The notes below the pieces were generated by a model that saw only the letters and a list, made by a program, of their open reading frames with translations, was not told the DNA's origin and did no database searches. A stretch of DNA of 64,000 nt from Neckera pumila (Eukaryota > Streptophyta > Bryopsida > Hypnales > Neckeraceae), in NCBI GenBank assembly GCA_963969595.1, contig OZ018409.1:18942975-19006974 (forward strand), given 5' to 3'. The stretch's first letter is position 1. Every line of letters begins with the position of its first letter. This document shows positions 48,233 to 60,349 of the stretch, in pieces. The position numbers were made by a program, and so were the translations under genes.

Positions 48233-48740
48233 GATGTCCTAAACTTAGGGCATTCTTAATATGAAACAGAAACATGACCGCAAAATAAAACATTAATTTT
48301 TCGTTGGTGTGGAATTTGAATTTGAAAATTCTATCATTGGAAGTGCATTCCAAAAAGTTTTGAATAGGTACGAGAGAATTTAAACATTGGACAAAGAAAA
48401 TGAACCACTTCAAAAAGTAGCTAAAAAACAAAAATTATTGTGACCTTGGCAAATCACAGTTATCAATGCACATTTAATTCTAGTTTGCACCCAATTTGGA
48501 GTGAAATGCGCATAAGTAATTGTGATTTGCCAAGACCACTATAATTTTTGCCTTTTAGCTACCTATTGAAGTGGTTGGTTTTCTTTGTCCAATGTCTAAC
48601 TTTGAATTTTATTGTACCTATTCAAAGTACTTTAGGAATGCGCTTCCAACAATAGAATTCTCAAGTTTGAATTCAAAAGCAGTGAAAAGTTAGTTTATAT
48701 TTGGCGGGGCATTTATAGTAAACTATTGAGGACGCCCCTA
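48233..48740. mobile_element. Large foldback element, ~240-nt arms
   Basis: The left arm (about 48233-48490) and right arm (about 48500-48740) are inverted copies with moderate divergence. Examples: ACATTGGACAAAGAAAA against TTTTCTTTGTCCAATGT, and CTTGGCAAATCACA against TGTGATTTGCCAAG. A 124-codon open frame on the minus strand falls in the left arm and is not a gene. Ends are uncertain because another inverted-repeat element abuts at 48741. Confidence 0.75.
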
Positions 48741-49623
48741 GAGCATCTCCTACCTACTGCATTAAAACAACCCTACCAATAGATTTGTGAGATGGCTCCA
48801 AAGGCTTGGTAAAATTCAATCACCAACGGCACTATAGTTGTGCATGTTGAGGCACTAAGCATGTAGATTCATCCTCTTGCCCAATAGAATTTTGGTATGT
48901 ACAAGGGACCTTCATGGCCCCTCCTATTCATTCCATGCTTTGACCAATCAGGGGGCCAATGCGGAAGCTGCAGATTGTCCCTATAGCCACCCCACTACCT
49001 TTGAATTTTCCCTCTAGTATCTCACCAACTGCAGCAATAGGCACAACACGTGCATAAAAGGCCAAGAACTGTGTCAAAAATGAGGAGATTCAATTGTGTC
49101 ATTCATTTTAGTGTATCTCGCAATTGAACCACAATATCCAAAAAACAATACACAAAATATTAAAAAATCAATATACAAAAACTTTGAGAGAAAAAAGACT
49201 CTCTATGTGAATTTTATGGAAGATTTTCTTAGCTGTGACTAATGTGACTAATGTCTCAAAGAGGCATTATTCACATTAGTCACAGCTAAGGAAATCTTCC
49301 ATAAAACTCCCATAGAGAGTCCTTCTTTGCCTTCATTGATTCAGGTCCATGGTGCTCTACAATGAGTAGTGATAAAAAATTAGGGTTTTGGAGGAGCTTG
49401 CAAAAGAAGATTATGAAAAGCTCCCTCTCTGAGGCCTATGTTCGAGACCACTCTCCACGACACCTTAGCGCTTCGAGTCACTATGGCAAGTCTTTGCTGG
49501 CCCTCTTCCTTGAAGCCACAAGAATTTTCTGGCCCCGCCCTGTTACATTCACCCTGACTCCGCCACTCTCCCTTTAGAAACGCATCTGGCGAGCTGCACC
49601 CAAGAGGGTTACAGGAGATGCTC
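48741..49623. mobile_element. Candidate TTA-type MITE with GAGCATCTCC ends
   Basis: Starts GAGCATCTCCT and ends AGGAGATGCTC, as at 39309-39786. The flanks are CTA and TTG, so a TTA duplication is not intact. It contains the hairpin at 49198-49320. Confidence 0.5.
49198..49320. repeat. Hairpin with 50-bp arms
   Basis: Arms 49198-49247 and 49271-49320 differ at three of 50 positions. The 23-base loop is itself partly self-complementary (AATGTCTC/GAGGCATT). It lies inside the inverted-repeat element 48741-49623. Confidence 0.88.
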
Positions 49624-50124
49624 TTGGTTCTCAGACTTCTGGGTCACTTGAACGTCAAAATTTTGGCACTCTGAATAATTACGCCATTTCGAAGGTGACC
49701 ATCAGTTGAAGAAACTTATCTAAACTTGGTGCATCCGCTTGGCATCCTTGGAAGCTTGCATCAATTTCAGTAGCTCGCTGATTACAAATTCAAACTGTTT
49801 GTCATCAACACTTAAGGTAGGTGAGCTTGAGCCTCGAGGTAACTCGAGTCAGCCAGCCATTAACTTAATGAAACTTTCTGATGGAAGTTCAGCACTACGT
49901 TAACTTAAGCACCTGGATTGTAGTACTGACATGACGTTCGAAACGGGGAAAATTTCCCCCGTTTCTGTCTGTCAGAAATGGCCCGTCCAGACGCGATTTA
50001 ATTAATTACTCCAGTGTAGGGTAGTTGACGGGACGCACAAGTTATGGAGGTAACTCAAGTGAAACGAAAGAGACGGAGACTACTATACACCAATAGGCTA
50101 ACTGCTGCAAGCCAGAATCAAATT

Positions 50125-50395
50125 ATTTATAATTTAAAATCTTCTCAATCTTTACATTTCAGTGTATACCATGGGGGCAACCTGTGACAGTGGTCAGTGT
50201 AGCTATACAAGACATGGTTGTCAGTGGGGACTGCTACTCTAATAGGTTGTCCCCAACTCACTCTGAAACCATATTATATTATATACTTAAAAATCTTCTC
50301 CTTCTTTACATTTCAGAGTCTAATGTGGAGCACGCTGTGGCAGTGGTCAGTGTAGCTATACACGACATGGCTGTCTGTAGGGACCGCAGTGTACT
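50125..50395 (+). repeat. Diverged ~150-bp tandem duplication
   Basis: Two units share CTTTACATTTCAG and GTGGTCAGTGTAGCTATACA at a spacing of about 150 bases. The following 125-codon open frame (50184-50561) spans both but has no known domain. Confidence 0.7.
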
Positions 50396-51475
50396 GGCTG
50401 ACACACAGGCATTACTTTGCTTGCAGCCTGTGGAGAATATAACTGTTCAGAGCAGAGCATCCGAAGAGCTCCGAGGTGAGGCCTTGAAGACGGAGTGGCA
50501 AGGACGGACCGACGGAGTCGTGCACTCGAGCATGAGCTTCCCAAAGGGGGCTGCGAGGTGATGACGTGATGACGGATGACACCGATCCAGAAAGCGCTGG
50601 ATTCGCATTGTTGCAACGTTTCTGACTGCCAGGGTCCTGCAGATGCACTGATGAAGGTGGAGGTCAGGTGTCACTGTACGTAGGGGAGCCCTGACAATCG
50701 ACAAGCTTGGCTTGCTGAACCTCGTCGGTACGCTTACAAGGTCAGGACTCACGAGGATGGGAAGGATTTTGAAAGCATTTTCACTTATGTTACTTGAATC
50801 TACGAAGTTTTTTAGTTATTGTATGGGACACAAATGAATTATTGGTAAAGAAACCACTGTGAAACTTCAACCTCTCGTCGGTGGTCAACCACCTGGGGCA
50901 AGCTGAGAACACAACAAGCATTATTATGGTGTACCCGTTTTCTGTAACATCTTTGAAAGTTTTGAGCCAAAATACTTGAAGACTGTCAGTCGGGAATTTC
51001 CAATGCAAACTTCCCAATGAATAATTTACACTCAGAGCATGCAAGGTCGGCGGTATAAGCATTGTAGAAACATTTTTTGGGGGGTAGTTAAGAATTACAA
51101 AAGTGGGACACTTACTAAAATACGCTACCAACTTACAATGGAGATTCCCTGTCCTTCTTGTCCTTCCTAAAACCTATGTATATATATAATCTGGGTGCAC
51201 AATCATAGCTAGCTAGGTCGCCATGGTTCACCACAACAAGGCAATTCAAACATTGAAGCAACTAACTAGATCTTAATTAAAGGAACCTCACCTCTCGTGA
51301 ATCTAGTTGTTATTTCTACGTACTCCGGATTTCATTGCATTCCAAGCTAGGCCGACCTACGGTGGCCAGCACTGTACACTGCGAATACAAGGAATACCCT
51401 TACTACCTACTGCATATCTATCTCACAAAGCTCTAATGCAATACAGACTACAGAGAGATCTAGATTCCTCTAGGG

Positions 51476-53723
51476 TCAGATGCTGAGAGGCCCTGCGTCG
51501 TTTGTGATAGAGGGTACCATGGCCGCAGGGCGAGCGCTGAAACTGGTGGCCTTGGCGTAGAAGTTGGACTTCAGAGCTCCTGATGCAGTGAAAAATGCAC
51601 CGTTCAAAAATATGTCTCCGGCTGATCTCCAGTTGTCACCTCCGTCGTCAAGCCTCTTCGTCACCTGTTGAGGGACACCAATTCCAAGCAGCAAAATTAG
51701 AGCAAACAGAGGAGAATAGGCTCTAGAGGTTAGATCGAATCCTTCCATAAATGCTGGCCACAAATACATAAAAACAACGGACTACCTTTATATAAATAAC
51801 CAGGATAGCTGCAACGCTCAAGAAGATTATGTTACCAACCCCCCGTTCAGCCCCTTCAACCAAATAAAAGTCCTCACGGTTGCGTTGACCAGTCAACTTT
51901 GCATTTAGAAACCGTAGATGCAACAGTCATTGAATCTCGTGCGCGAAGAATTTAGGTCTCAGCGTGAAAGGGAAGAAGTTGTACCTCCTTCATGTTACCG
52001 CCATTGGGAGCAATGAAGCGATTGCCTTCGCTGTTGATAACTGGATTAGCACTCCCTCCAATGGCATACATGCCCCACCCCTCGTAGAAGTTGTTCACAA
52101 CGTGAAACACCCCATTTCGACATCTGCATTTTAACAAAAGCCATAGCCATGAATCAATTCCATATCTTTTGAGGAAATCAAAAACAAGAAACACTTAACC
52201 CATTCAGAGAACAAACCATTCAAACCTCCTCGATCGGTTGAATTCATCGTAACCTACCTCGGCATGCGCTCCACGAGATTCTGACCGAAGTGGTTGAACG
52301 CCACAGTAACGTGCATGTTCCGATCCTCCTTATCACTATCATGCGCCCCCAACAACATCACCTTATCATGATTCTCGAAGTAATTATTCGAAATCGTCAC
52401 CCCATTCGACCCTTCAATGACATCCACCAGTCCATCTGCACAGCTCGAGAAGTAACAATGATCGATCCAAATATCTTGCGACCCAAAGATATTAACTCCA
52501 TCCCCATCCGTTTTCCCTCGATGTCCAGAATGGCTGGGCGTGGTCCTCACATCCCCAGGCCCCGCCGCTTTACAATCATGAATGTGCACTCCATGAACGA
52601 TAATATTGTTCACGAACTGCATGGTGAGACAAGCCCCTCCAGCAATGTGGACGTTCTGCCCTCGTCCATCGATGGTCTTGAAGGAGTTCATGATAAGCTC
52701 GCGCTTGAGTTTGATGTTCATGTTGCGGCTGAAGATGATCCACAAAGGCTCCTCTTGGATGACGCCCCAGCGAAGCGTGCCGGGAGCGGGGTCGACGACG
52801 TCATCGTCGTCGGGGGTGGTGACGACGTAGATGCGGCCGTTCTTGCCGCCGACGGCGCTCTTGCCAAAACCAATGGCGCAGTCCGCGAGCGATTGGCGGT
52901 TGCTGTGCCAGTTGGAGTCGCAGCGCCAACAGTCGTCCACGGGGTTGCCGGAGCCGCAACCGGACAAGGCGCGGCGGGAATGGTTGCTCGTGCTGTCACT
53001 GCTGTCACGCACATTGCCACTCACTGTTTCAATACTCTATATCTCCAGTTTAAAAGAAAACAGGCAAATGCTCACAAGCTCAGAATTTTCACCGCATGCT
53101 TTACACTGTAATGCATTGAAACATCTGCATCCCCTAAAGCATACAAACACACAGTATTTACGACATTACTCTCAAATGCTTTGGAACACCTGCATTCTCT
53201 AATGCTTACAAACACATAGCATTTACGACATTACCCTGGAATGCATTGAAACACCTGCATCCCCTAATCTTATAAACACATAGCTTTACGACATTACTCT
53301 AGAATGCATTGAAACACCATACCAATGTACGTCGTCCTAACGACATTGCTCTAATGACCTTGTTCTAACGACGTACATTGCTCTCACGACATTTTTGATC
53401 CTACGACATTGCTATCTCATTTCAATTTAATATTCAGTAAAGCTTGCATGAATGCAACCCAAAACAGTACACTTCACCATTTCCCGTACTGGAATATATA
53501 TTGCCAAGTAACCAATCTCGACGGCGCTCTCGAGCTCGTACCTGATTTCAGTGGGAGTATTCTCCGCTGCATCCTCACGGCTTTCAACTACAACAGGAGC
53601 ACTCTCCTCTGGCAGTTGCGCTTGCCAAAATGAGCTCAAAGGCCGAAACGCAGCGCACGAATGCAGCATGGCCGCCACTAGAACCAAAGCAAACACATGC
53701 TGCAGACCCCGTGAGCTACCCAT
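51476..53723 (-). CDS. Secreted pectate lyase (polysaccharide lyase family 1)
   Basis: Four exons on the minus strand. The last three boundaries are firm: about 53023-52258, 52123-51985, 51664-51476. Exon 1 begins at ATG 53723 with a signal peptide ([20 protein letters not shown], cleavage near SCAA). Its junction is ambiguous. Donor 53513 with acceptor before 53023 gives 434 residues; donor 53542 with acceptor before 53034 or 53019 gives 428 or 423. The enzyme cleaves de-esterified homogalacturonan by beta-elimination with calcium. Family landmarks: [77 protein letters not shown] and the catalytic RMPRCR spanning an intron, then [17 protein letters not shown]. The length is normal. Intron 1 carries a minisatellite. 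It converges with the pectin methylesterase gene 10 kb away. Confidence 0.92.
53109..53408. repeat. Minisatellite in pectate lyase intron 1
   Basis: Units of 65, 65 and 63 bases begin at 53111, 53176 and 53241, with a fourth partial at 53304; each has ATGCATTGAAACACCTGCAT-like and TTACGACATTAC words. After 53330 a shorter pattern around ACGACATTGCTCTAA continues. Confidence 0.85.
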
Positions 53724-54032
53724 TTCGAACGAAAAAAAATTAACTCTAAATAATCTTCAGAAACAACGGAAAGAAAAATATTTTTGCAGCAACTAAGTGA
53801 CTGAGTGAGCGAGCGAGCTTCAGGTGCTGATCGAATCAATAGCTAGCTAAACAATCGATCTAAGCTGGCTGCAGCAGCTAGCTCCAATGTGGTACTCCAG
53901 GAGCTTGTTCGAAAGCTACAAGAGCTGCTGCTGCACTGCTGCAGGTGGTAGCGATGGCGGGGAACTCCAGCTGAGAATGTGACAACTCCACTTGAATGGA
54001 GGCTGCGACAATCTCTGAGGGCACACTGAAGC

Positions 54033-54040
54033 CTTATAAA
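54033..54040 (-). promoter_or_regulatory. Possible TATA box of the pectate lyase gene
   Basis: TTTATAAG on the minus strand lies about 310 bases upstream of the start codon. It would imply a leader of roughly 280 bases. Confidence 0.35.
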
Positions 54041-54139
54041 CACTGAGCACAAGTCTGGCTCGCACTGGGGCTCCAGATGCTATTAATTACAAGTTCAGGG
54101 ACGGATGACTACTGCGGACGGTGGTCCCCGGGACGGGGG

Positions 54140-54640
54140 AAACTGGTTGGATGAAGTTCTGATTGGATGATTTTTACTGATATTTGGAGGATTTTTTATT
54201 GGATGGAAATTTCAGAGTGGAAGAACTAGTTGGATGATTTTTTCATTGGATGGAAGTTTTAATGGGCGCTCGCTTGTTTCACTCTATGTGGTATTGTGGT
54301 TGTTCAACGAGTCTTCCATGACACATTTATGGAAATCGAACCTAACCTTTTCTCCTGCCGTTTTACTTTTCTGAAGTCCTTTTTTTAATTAGCTTTTTTA
54401 AATTTTATTTTGAATTATATCACTGACATCTCTGAAGGCTGGCTGCACCAATAATTACACCACTAATTAATGGGACGAGTGTGGGAATGTATCCGCTCAC
54501 GCTAATTTGGATGAAACAGTGTGGATGAAGTGATTTCATTTGTGAACTCCGTCCAGATGGAAAGTAGGTGAAATGGCCAGATGTGCTGGTATGTAATTTG
54601 ATTGAAAGTTGGATGAAAAATGGATGACAATTATGTAGTA
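54140..54640. repeat. TTGGATGA-rich stretch
   Basis: Irregular recurrence of TTGGATGA, GGATGGAA and similar words upstream of the pectate lyase gene. No regular period. Confidence 0.4.
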
Positions 54641-54809
54641 CTGAGATAAGTACTATAACTTGATAGTAGTAGAATTATCTTAAAAGTCATGAAAGTCAAA
54701 CCTCAATTTAGGAAGGAAAAAAACTAATATGAATAGATTACATGCTTGTGGTCATGCCAAAAGTTGAATAACAATGAAGTCCAATGCAATTTAGAATTAG
54801 AAGTAAACA

Positions 54810-55128
54810 TTAGAGGAAATTTCAAGCCTCCGGAGGGTTGCTCCACAACCCTTTGAGGTGCCCTGAAATTTGCTTTTTTTTCTTCAAAAACTCGTTTTTC
54901 CCTTATTTCTGCCATGTTGAAACTGCAGCAGCAGTGGCGCAGGAACCAAAATTTACAAGTAAAAAAAAAAAAAAAAAATTTTGAATCTTAAAAATATTAT
55001 TTAAAAGAAAAAAAAATTGCGAAAGCTAATTGGTCCCCGCAGCAGTCAGCTGGAGTGACAGACCGAGCTTTTAATAGCTTGGTTTGTCACTCCGAAGCAG
55101 CCTTTTGGAGGGCTCACATTTTTTCTAA
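54810..55128 (-). mobile_element. MITE-like element, TTAGAGAAAAAAT family, copy C (inverted)
   Basis: Reverse-oriented relative of 3674-4002. It starts TTAGAGGAAATTTCAAGCC, contains CCCTGAAATTT, and ends GGAGGGCTCACATTTTTTCTAA. It includes a run of A near 54960. Confidence 0.6.
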
Positions 55129-55882
55129 TGTGAAGGACGAAGTATAGGGTGACATTTTGTGACTTTTAGGATGATTCTAATATAGATCACATTTTCTTGA
55201 TTTTTTAGTAGGGCACTTTAAAATTAAAAAAACATGAGAAATAAATAAATAAATATGGTCAATGTTTAGAACTTTAAGAAGATAATATCCTAGGTAGATA
55301 AAACATAAAATAGTCTTCTAAATAAGAGAATTGTAAAAGTGCATATTCTCAAGAAAATAGGCATTTGACATTTTAATTCATAAAAGATAAAAAAAACATT
55401 GAGAATACAAATGAATTTAAACCATTTGCTACAACTATGTGTAGAATGATGATTTTGCACCAAAAGATGCACCAAAGTATTTTCCTCTTAATATATGAAA
55501 AATGCATATTGAAGGAAGCTTAATTTTCAAACTTCTAATTAGTATAGGATTAATCCTTTTAGAATTCCTTTTTAAATAGCTATAAGTCTATTTAGGAGAA
55601 TGTTTTTTTTTAATTTCATCTTCAAATCTCTTAAGAAGAATACTCAATAGTACTTGTGATTCCAATTGTTCAAGTCAAAACAATAATAATATTATAATTA
55701 GCTCTTAGAACTTTGATCACCATAGATTAGGTTTAGTTTTGGATTCATTTTGCTTGATTGGCCTAAACAATCAAGGTAAAACCAAGTGCATTGGAGATAG
55801 ACCACTCTCAATTATCTTTAGTTTTATATTAATGTGCTTTGTTCATTACGTGTTAATGCATTTAATTCTTTTCCTTTATTTT
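55129..55882. other. AT-rich intergenic DNA
   Basis: Nothing recognised apart from short chance frames. Confidence 0.5.
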
Positions 55883-56792
55883 TTAACCCCTAAAGGACCA
55901 TTATTCCTTCGGGGGACAAATGGGATTTTGGGCATGTACCTACAAGCTAAATTTTTCTCCTGATTTTTTGAATTTATTTTTAAGATAGAAAAACTAATTA
56001 GCTTTGTGGGAATATAATTGTTTTTTCAATCAATGCCTAGGAACAAAAGTTATGTCCAAATAAGCTCAAAACAAGGGAGAAGGGGCACCAGAAATTTTGA
56101 TTTCTTTTTTAGTTTTTCTTTCTCATAGATTATAGTTTTGTCTATATGGAAAGCTTTTATTCATTCCATTTGAATTTATTCTAAGAAAGTTAAGGTTAAT
56201 CTTGTTTTTGGGGCAAGTAAAGCATCTTCATAAAAATATTGGATTCATTTCTGAATACAATTTTATAATTTAAAAAAAAATTCCGCATTGTTTAGTTTTC
56301 TTGCTAGAACAATCTCACCATTGGGATTAGTGCATTTTAATTCCATCCTAGAGATATTAATAATTTGGATTTTTCCTTCTCTCTCATATCTACTTCTATT
56401 TAGCATTTTTGTAAAGAATGAAAATTAAGTTTTTTTGAAGTATTTTCTTTGTAGACTCTCAACTCAATTCTTCCCCAAAGATTAAAAGATTAAAAGATTG
56501 ATTTCAAAGATTTAAAGCTGAAAACTCTATAATGCAAAAATATAAAGTTAAGAAGACTCAAAGACAAAAATTCTAGTCTTGCAATGTGCTGAAAATTTTA
56601 TTTTTTTACTTTAAACACATATATCTTGCAATCTATACAGTCAAAAATTCTGCAATTTATTTCACACATTCTCATACTAGTTAGGTGTAAGATGCTATGG
56701 TTAGATGTACAAAAAAAATTCAATTTTTTAATTTTTTGCTATAGAAATGGCAGTTTAGCAAAAAAAAAAGGTCTTGGTCCTTTAGGGATTAA
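55883..56792 (+). repeat. R1, full-length forward copy (second subfamily)
   Basis: 910 bases from TTAACCCCTAAAGGACC to GGTCCTTTAGGGATTAA. The terminal 17 bases are inverted repeats with one mismatch, and TTAA sits at both edges. The interior matches 4255-5274 more closely than 45007-45959. Confidence 0.85.
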
Positions 56793-58894
56793 GTTGAAGA
56801 TTGTAGGAGAATTTTGACACATGGCTTGTGCTTCTTAAAATTAGATAGGCCTTATATAGTTGATCAAGTGGCACAATTCATGGTTTCCATTCAATCCTTC
56901 AAAAATGTCAAATTCACATCATATTGACTAGCTAGAAAAATCATGTCAATTATCCAATACCGTAGGTACAATTTTGAGACAAAATTGTTATATGTGATAA
57001 AAAATCCAACAAACATCATTTACAATCTCTAGTATTTAATAGATAGGAAGCTTGTTCTTTTTAGATGGCATCATAAATTTGATACGTCTAATATACTTAT
57101 TTGGATTGATCTTTTGACAATACTTGTGTCTCTATAATAGTGTCACACTTGATTCTCAAACGAAGAAAACAAATTTTTTATGTTGCTAAATGTGGTATCA
57201 TTATTATTAAATATGAATAATACAATAGTCTTTTAAAGAAGGCTACATATTATTAGCATTTTTTTGTAGAATATTCTATGAATCTTAATTGAAGTGAATT
57301 TACATAGTTCTATTTTTTCATAAATCTCATATGATTTTTGTCTCCTCCAATTAATAGTTTTTTATCTTAAGTTTTTACTCATGTAGTTTTCTAAGCAAAT
57401 GCCAATGAATTCCTAAGAGTTGATAACTATAATTTTATGAAGATATAGAACTTGTGGGCATTTATAATTTCTAGAAAGATGAACTCATTTAAACAAGGCT
57501 AATTTGGAAGTATTGCTTTTGTTGGAAAATTGATTGCAAAATTTGGTGATCTCAACATATACATTCATAAAGATTTTCAAACAAATTTTCTAATTGGATT
57601 GCACAATCATTAATCCCTAAAAGAGTCAGATTCCACCAAGGGAATGATGAATCTTTTCAAGAATTTATTGTAGGAACTATGTAAAACAGATCAAGCACAA
57701 AATGAAGTGCATCCAAATAACTTTAAAAAATAAAATTATTTATTCTTAGACAATGTAATTAGGGTTGTCACGAGTTGCTTCATGATTTTTGTATAAGGTT
57801 CTAAATGGATTCATATAGGAATGGAATGAAAAATAAACTTGAAAGAATGAAAATCTAAAGTTTAGATTTTTCTCATGTCATAGTTTATTTGTCTAAAAAG
57901 TTGAAGATTTACATTTTTGTCCTAATTGTCTCTCCTAGGAGTTCATATTGGAAATCCATTATAGAGTTTGATAATGTGACATCATTGGAATACATACTAA
58001 ATATGTAATAGTTTATTTAGACGCCGTATGAAAATAGACATTGAAAAAAACAATATTTTGAATTTATCAAAGTCTTGTACAATTGAGTTTCCAACTATTA
58101 GTATATTTTGATTAAAAGGACAATATGTTTATAAACTTGTTATTATTGCATTTTCTAAGTGTAAAAATTAGAACAATAATTAGTCTAAAAAAATAGCAAA
58201 TGTTTATATATACAACAAGATCTACATATTGCAAATTCATTCGAACCGTAGTCTTTGTAATCTTCTACGATAATAATATCCTATTATTATCGTAGTTTTT
58301 TGGGTCTTAAATATATATGAATAGAAAGAATATATATCATACATTAAGAAGAACACATATCATACATATTAAACTAAAGTAGGATTTAGTAGCAAAGACA
58401 TGCAAAATACTAGAAATATTTCATATAATTATCCACATAGTTTCTCTATCACTCATTGCTTCTTTTGTATCATATCATCTAAAATTTGAAGAGCCACCAA
58501 ATGAAAAGTAATTCCTTCTATATGTCTTATATAATAAGAAGGATTTGTATTGTTTCCACAATAACTATATCCATCTAATATCAATGAATTAGGTTTGTAA
58601 CATGTATGGCAACCATTAAATTTTCTTTTTCTCTAATGCAACTTCCTGCAGATGAACTTAATGAGGATTGTCTTACATTAAAAATTACAATTCACTCAAA
58701 GCCCATTTCCTTGTAAGCTTAGTGGTAAGATTCTTGAAGATAGAGAAACCGAAAATTTGTAGTGCACCACCAAATTCTGACTTCTAGTATTCTAAAGTTT
58801 TATAGAATCTAACTGTGAAATGAAGCACTCGGAGGGTAACACTCATTATCTATTTTTATATGACGTAATGAATATGAAGTCCATAAAGTGTCCA
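56793..58894. other. AT-rich intergenic DNA
   Basis: No gene recognised. An R1-like end TTAATCCCTAAAAGAGTC is present near 57610 and a short perfect palindrome at 58265-58295. Confidence 0.45.
58265..58295. repeat. Perfect 13-bp-stem palindrome
   Basis: CTACGATAATAAT and ATTATTATCGTAG flank a five-base loop. Confidence 0.9.
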
Positions 58895-59205
58895 AGTTCT
58901 AAAAGCGCACACTTCCTAAAATGTATGCTCATTGTGCATTTTGCTTTCTCATTGCACCAACAATGTACAAATAGTGTACATTTCAAGAGGTAGATGCTTC
59001 TAGTGACCATTGCATTTTAACTTCAAAAATTTATATTTAATTTTACAAAGCTCTAAAAAATGTGAAATGACTTGAGTTAGATTCCAATTCAGTTTCTTTT
59101 ACAAGGAAGATATACGGAAAAATATTTCAAGAAGTTTAACCTCCCCAAATTAATTTTAAGTTCTTAAAAATGGACACTTTATGGACCTCCTATCTTAGCT
59201 TGTAG
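58895..59205 (+). repeat. Dispersed repeat R2, forward copy
   Basis: Carries CATTTTGCTTTCTCATTG, AAATGTGAAATGACTTGAGT and CACTTTATGGACCTCCTATC. It shows the uninterrupted equivalent of the site filled by the MITE at 39309-39786. Confidence 0.7.
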
Positions 59206-60000
59206 AGCTACCTCCAACTAACTCTTCATTCATGTTGGTCTAATTGAGTTATTCTTCAATCCTCTTATTCCACAATTAACTTCACAATAATGCCACTCTT
59301 GTTGCAAAGATAATACTTGCATCCGCACCCATACTATTCCATATGGAATACATTAAGTACACACCAAGTCATATGCACACCATTGAATGGATAATTTAAC
59401 AATAAGCATCATTTGTTTGAATTCCATTTTAACCTTTAGACCTTGTCATGCTCAAATATAGCACCATTTTCATGGAATACATAAACATTTTGTAGCTTTT
59501 GAGATTTGCAAGAGGTGTAGTGATGATTTCAATTTGGGAAGTGCCTTGGGTCCTAGGATCCAACTCCCCATGAATGCAAACTTTTGTCACTACATAATTC
59601 TATATATTTCAATAGAATTAATCATAAAGTGGTTTGGTCTTGGTTTGGAGTTCCAACCTGAGTTCAAATCGTGGTCCCTAATAATAAATGCATTGTGGTC
59701 CACCACTTCATCTTGAGTTAAGCTTTAAACTCATGGTTTCGGCCTTGAGTTACAATCTCTAGTCCCACATGTTGTATGCCCTTGAGTTTTCATTGGTGGA
59801 AGCAAAACAAGGGATGAAGTTCAAAAGAGCTCCATTTTGGACCCCTTCAAAAGGAGTTTGCTTTTGCTATTCAAAGGGGAGGAAACCCCAATTTCCTTTC
59901 ACTTTATGATCAATTCTAATATGCCCCTTCTACCAATATGCCAAATCCACAAAAAAAACCTTACCATAACCATTGAATTTGAATTGTGTAATTTATTGGG
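59206..60000. other. Unassigned intergenic DNA
   Basis: No gene recognised. Short frames at 59534-59716 and 59837-60088 lack domain features; the latter runs into the tandem repeat. Confidence 0.4.
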
Positions 60001-60270
60001 ATGTTTTTCAAGTATAGAGTCCAATTATTTTTTCTATTTTCTTAACTCAAAATTGATTTTTTTTATAGATTTTTCCACCAGTTCTTAGTTGACGTTTTCA
60101 AGTATAGAGTCCAATTATTTTTTCTATTTTCTTAACTCAAAATTGATTTTTTTTATAGATTTTTCCACCAGTTCTTAGTTGACGTTTTCAAGTATAGAGT
60201 CCAATTATTTTTTCTATTTTCTTAACTCAAAATTGATTTTTTTTATAGATTTTTCCACCAGTTCTTAGTT
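60001..60270. repeat. Perfect 90-bp tandem repeat, three copies
   Basis: Copies at 60001-60090, 60091-60180 and 60181-60270 are identical apart from the first few bases of copy 1. The period is exactly 90 bases. Confidence 0.95.
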
Positions 60271-60349
60271 GACATTTTCAAATTGCAACCAATTGTTTTT
60301 CCCTATTCCACTGGTTAACTTTAAACTAGCTGCCGGGTTTTCCTGAACA

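Noticed and set aside
52290..53111. 273-codon open frame on the plus strand
   Set aside because: It is antisense to pectate lyase exon 2, whose translation matches the family throughout. The plus frame has no domain.
60001..60270. Considered as a CRISPR-like array
   Set aside because: Contiguous 90-bp repeats with no spacers, in a plant nuclear context.
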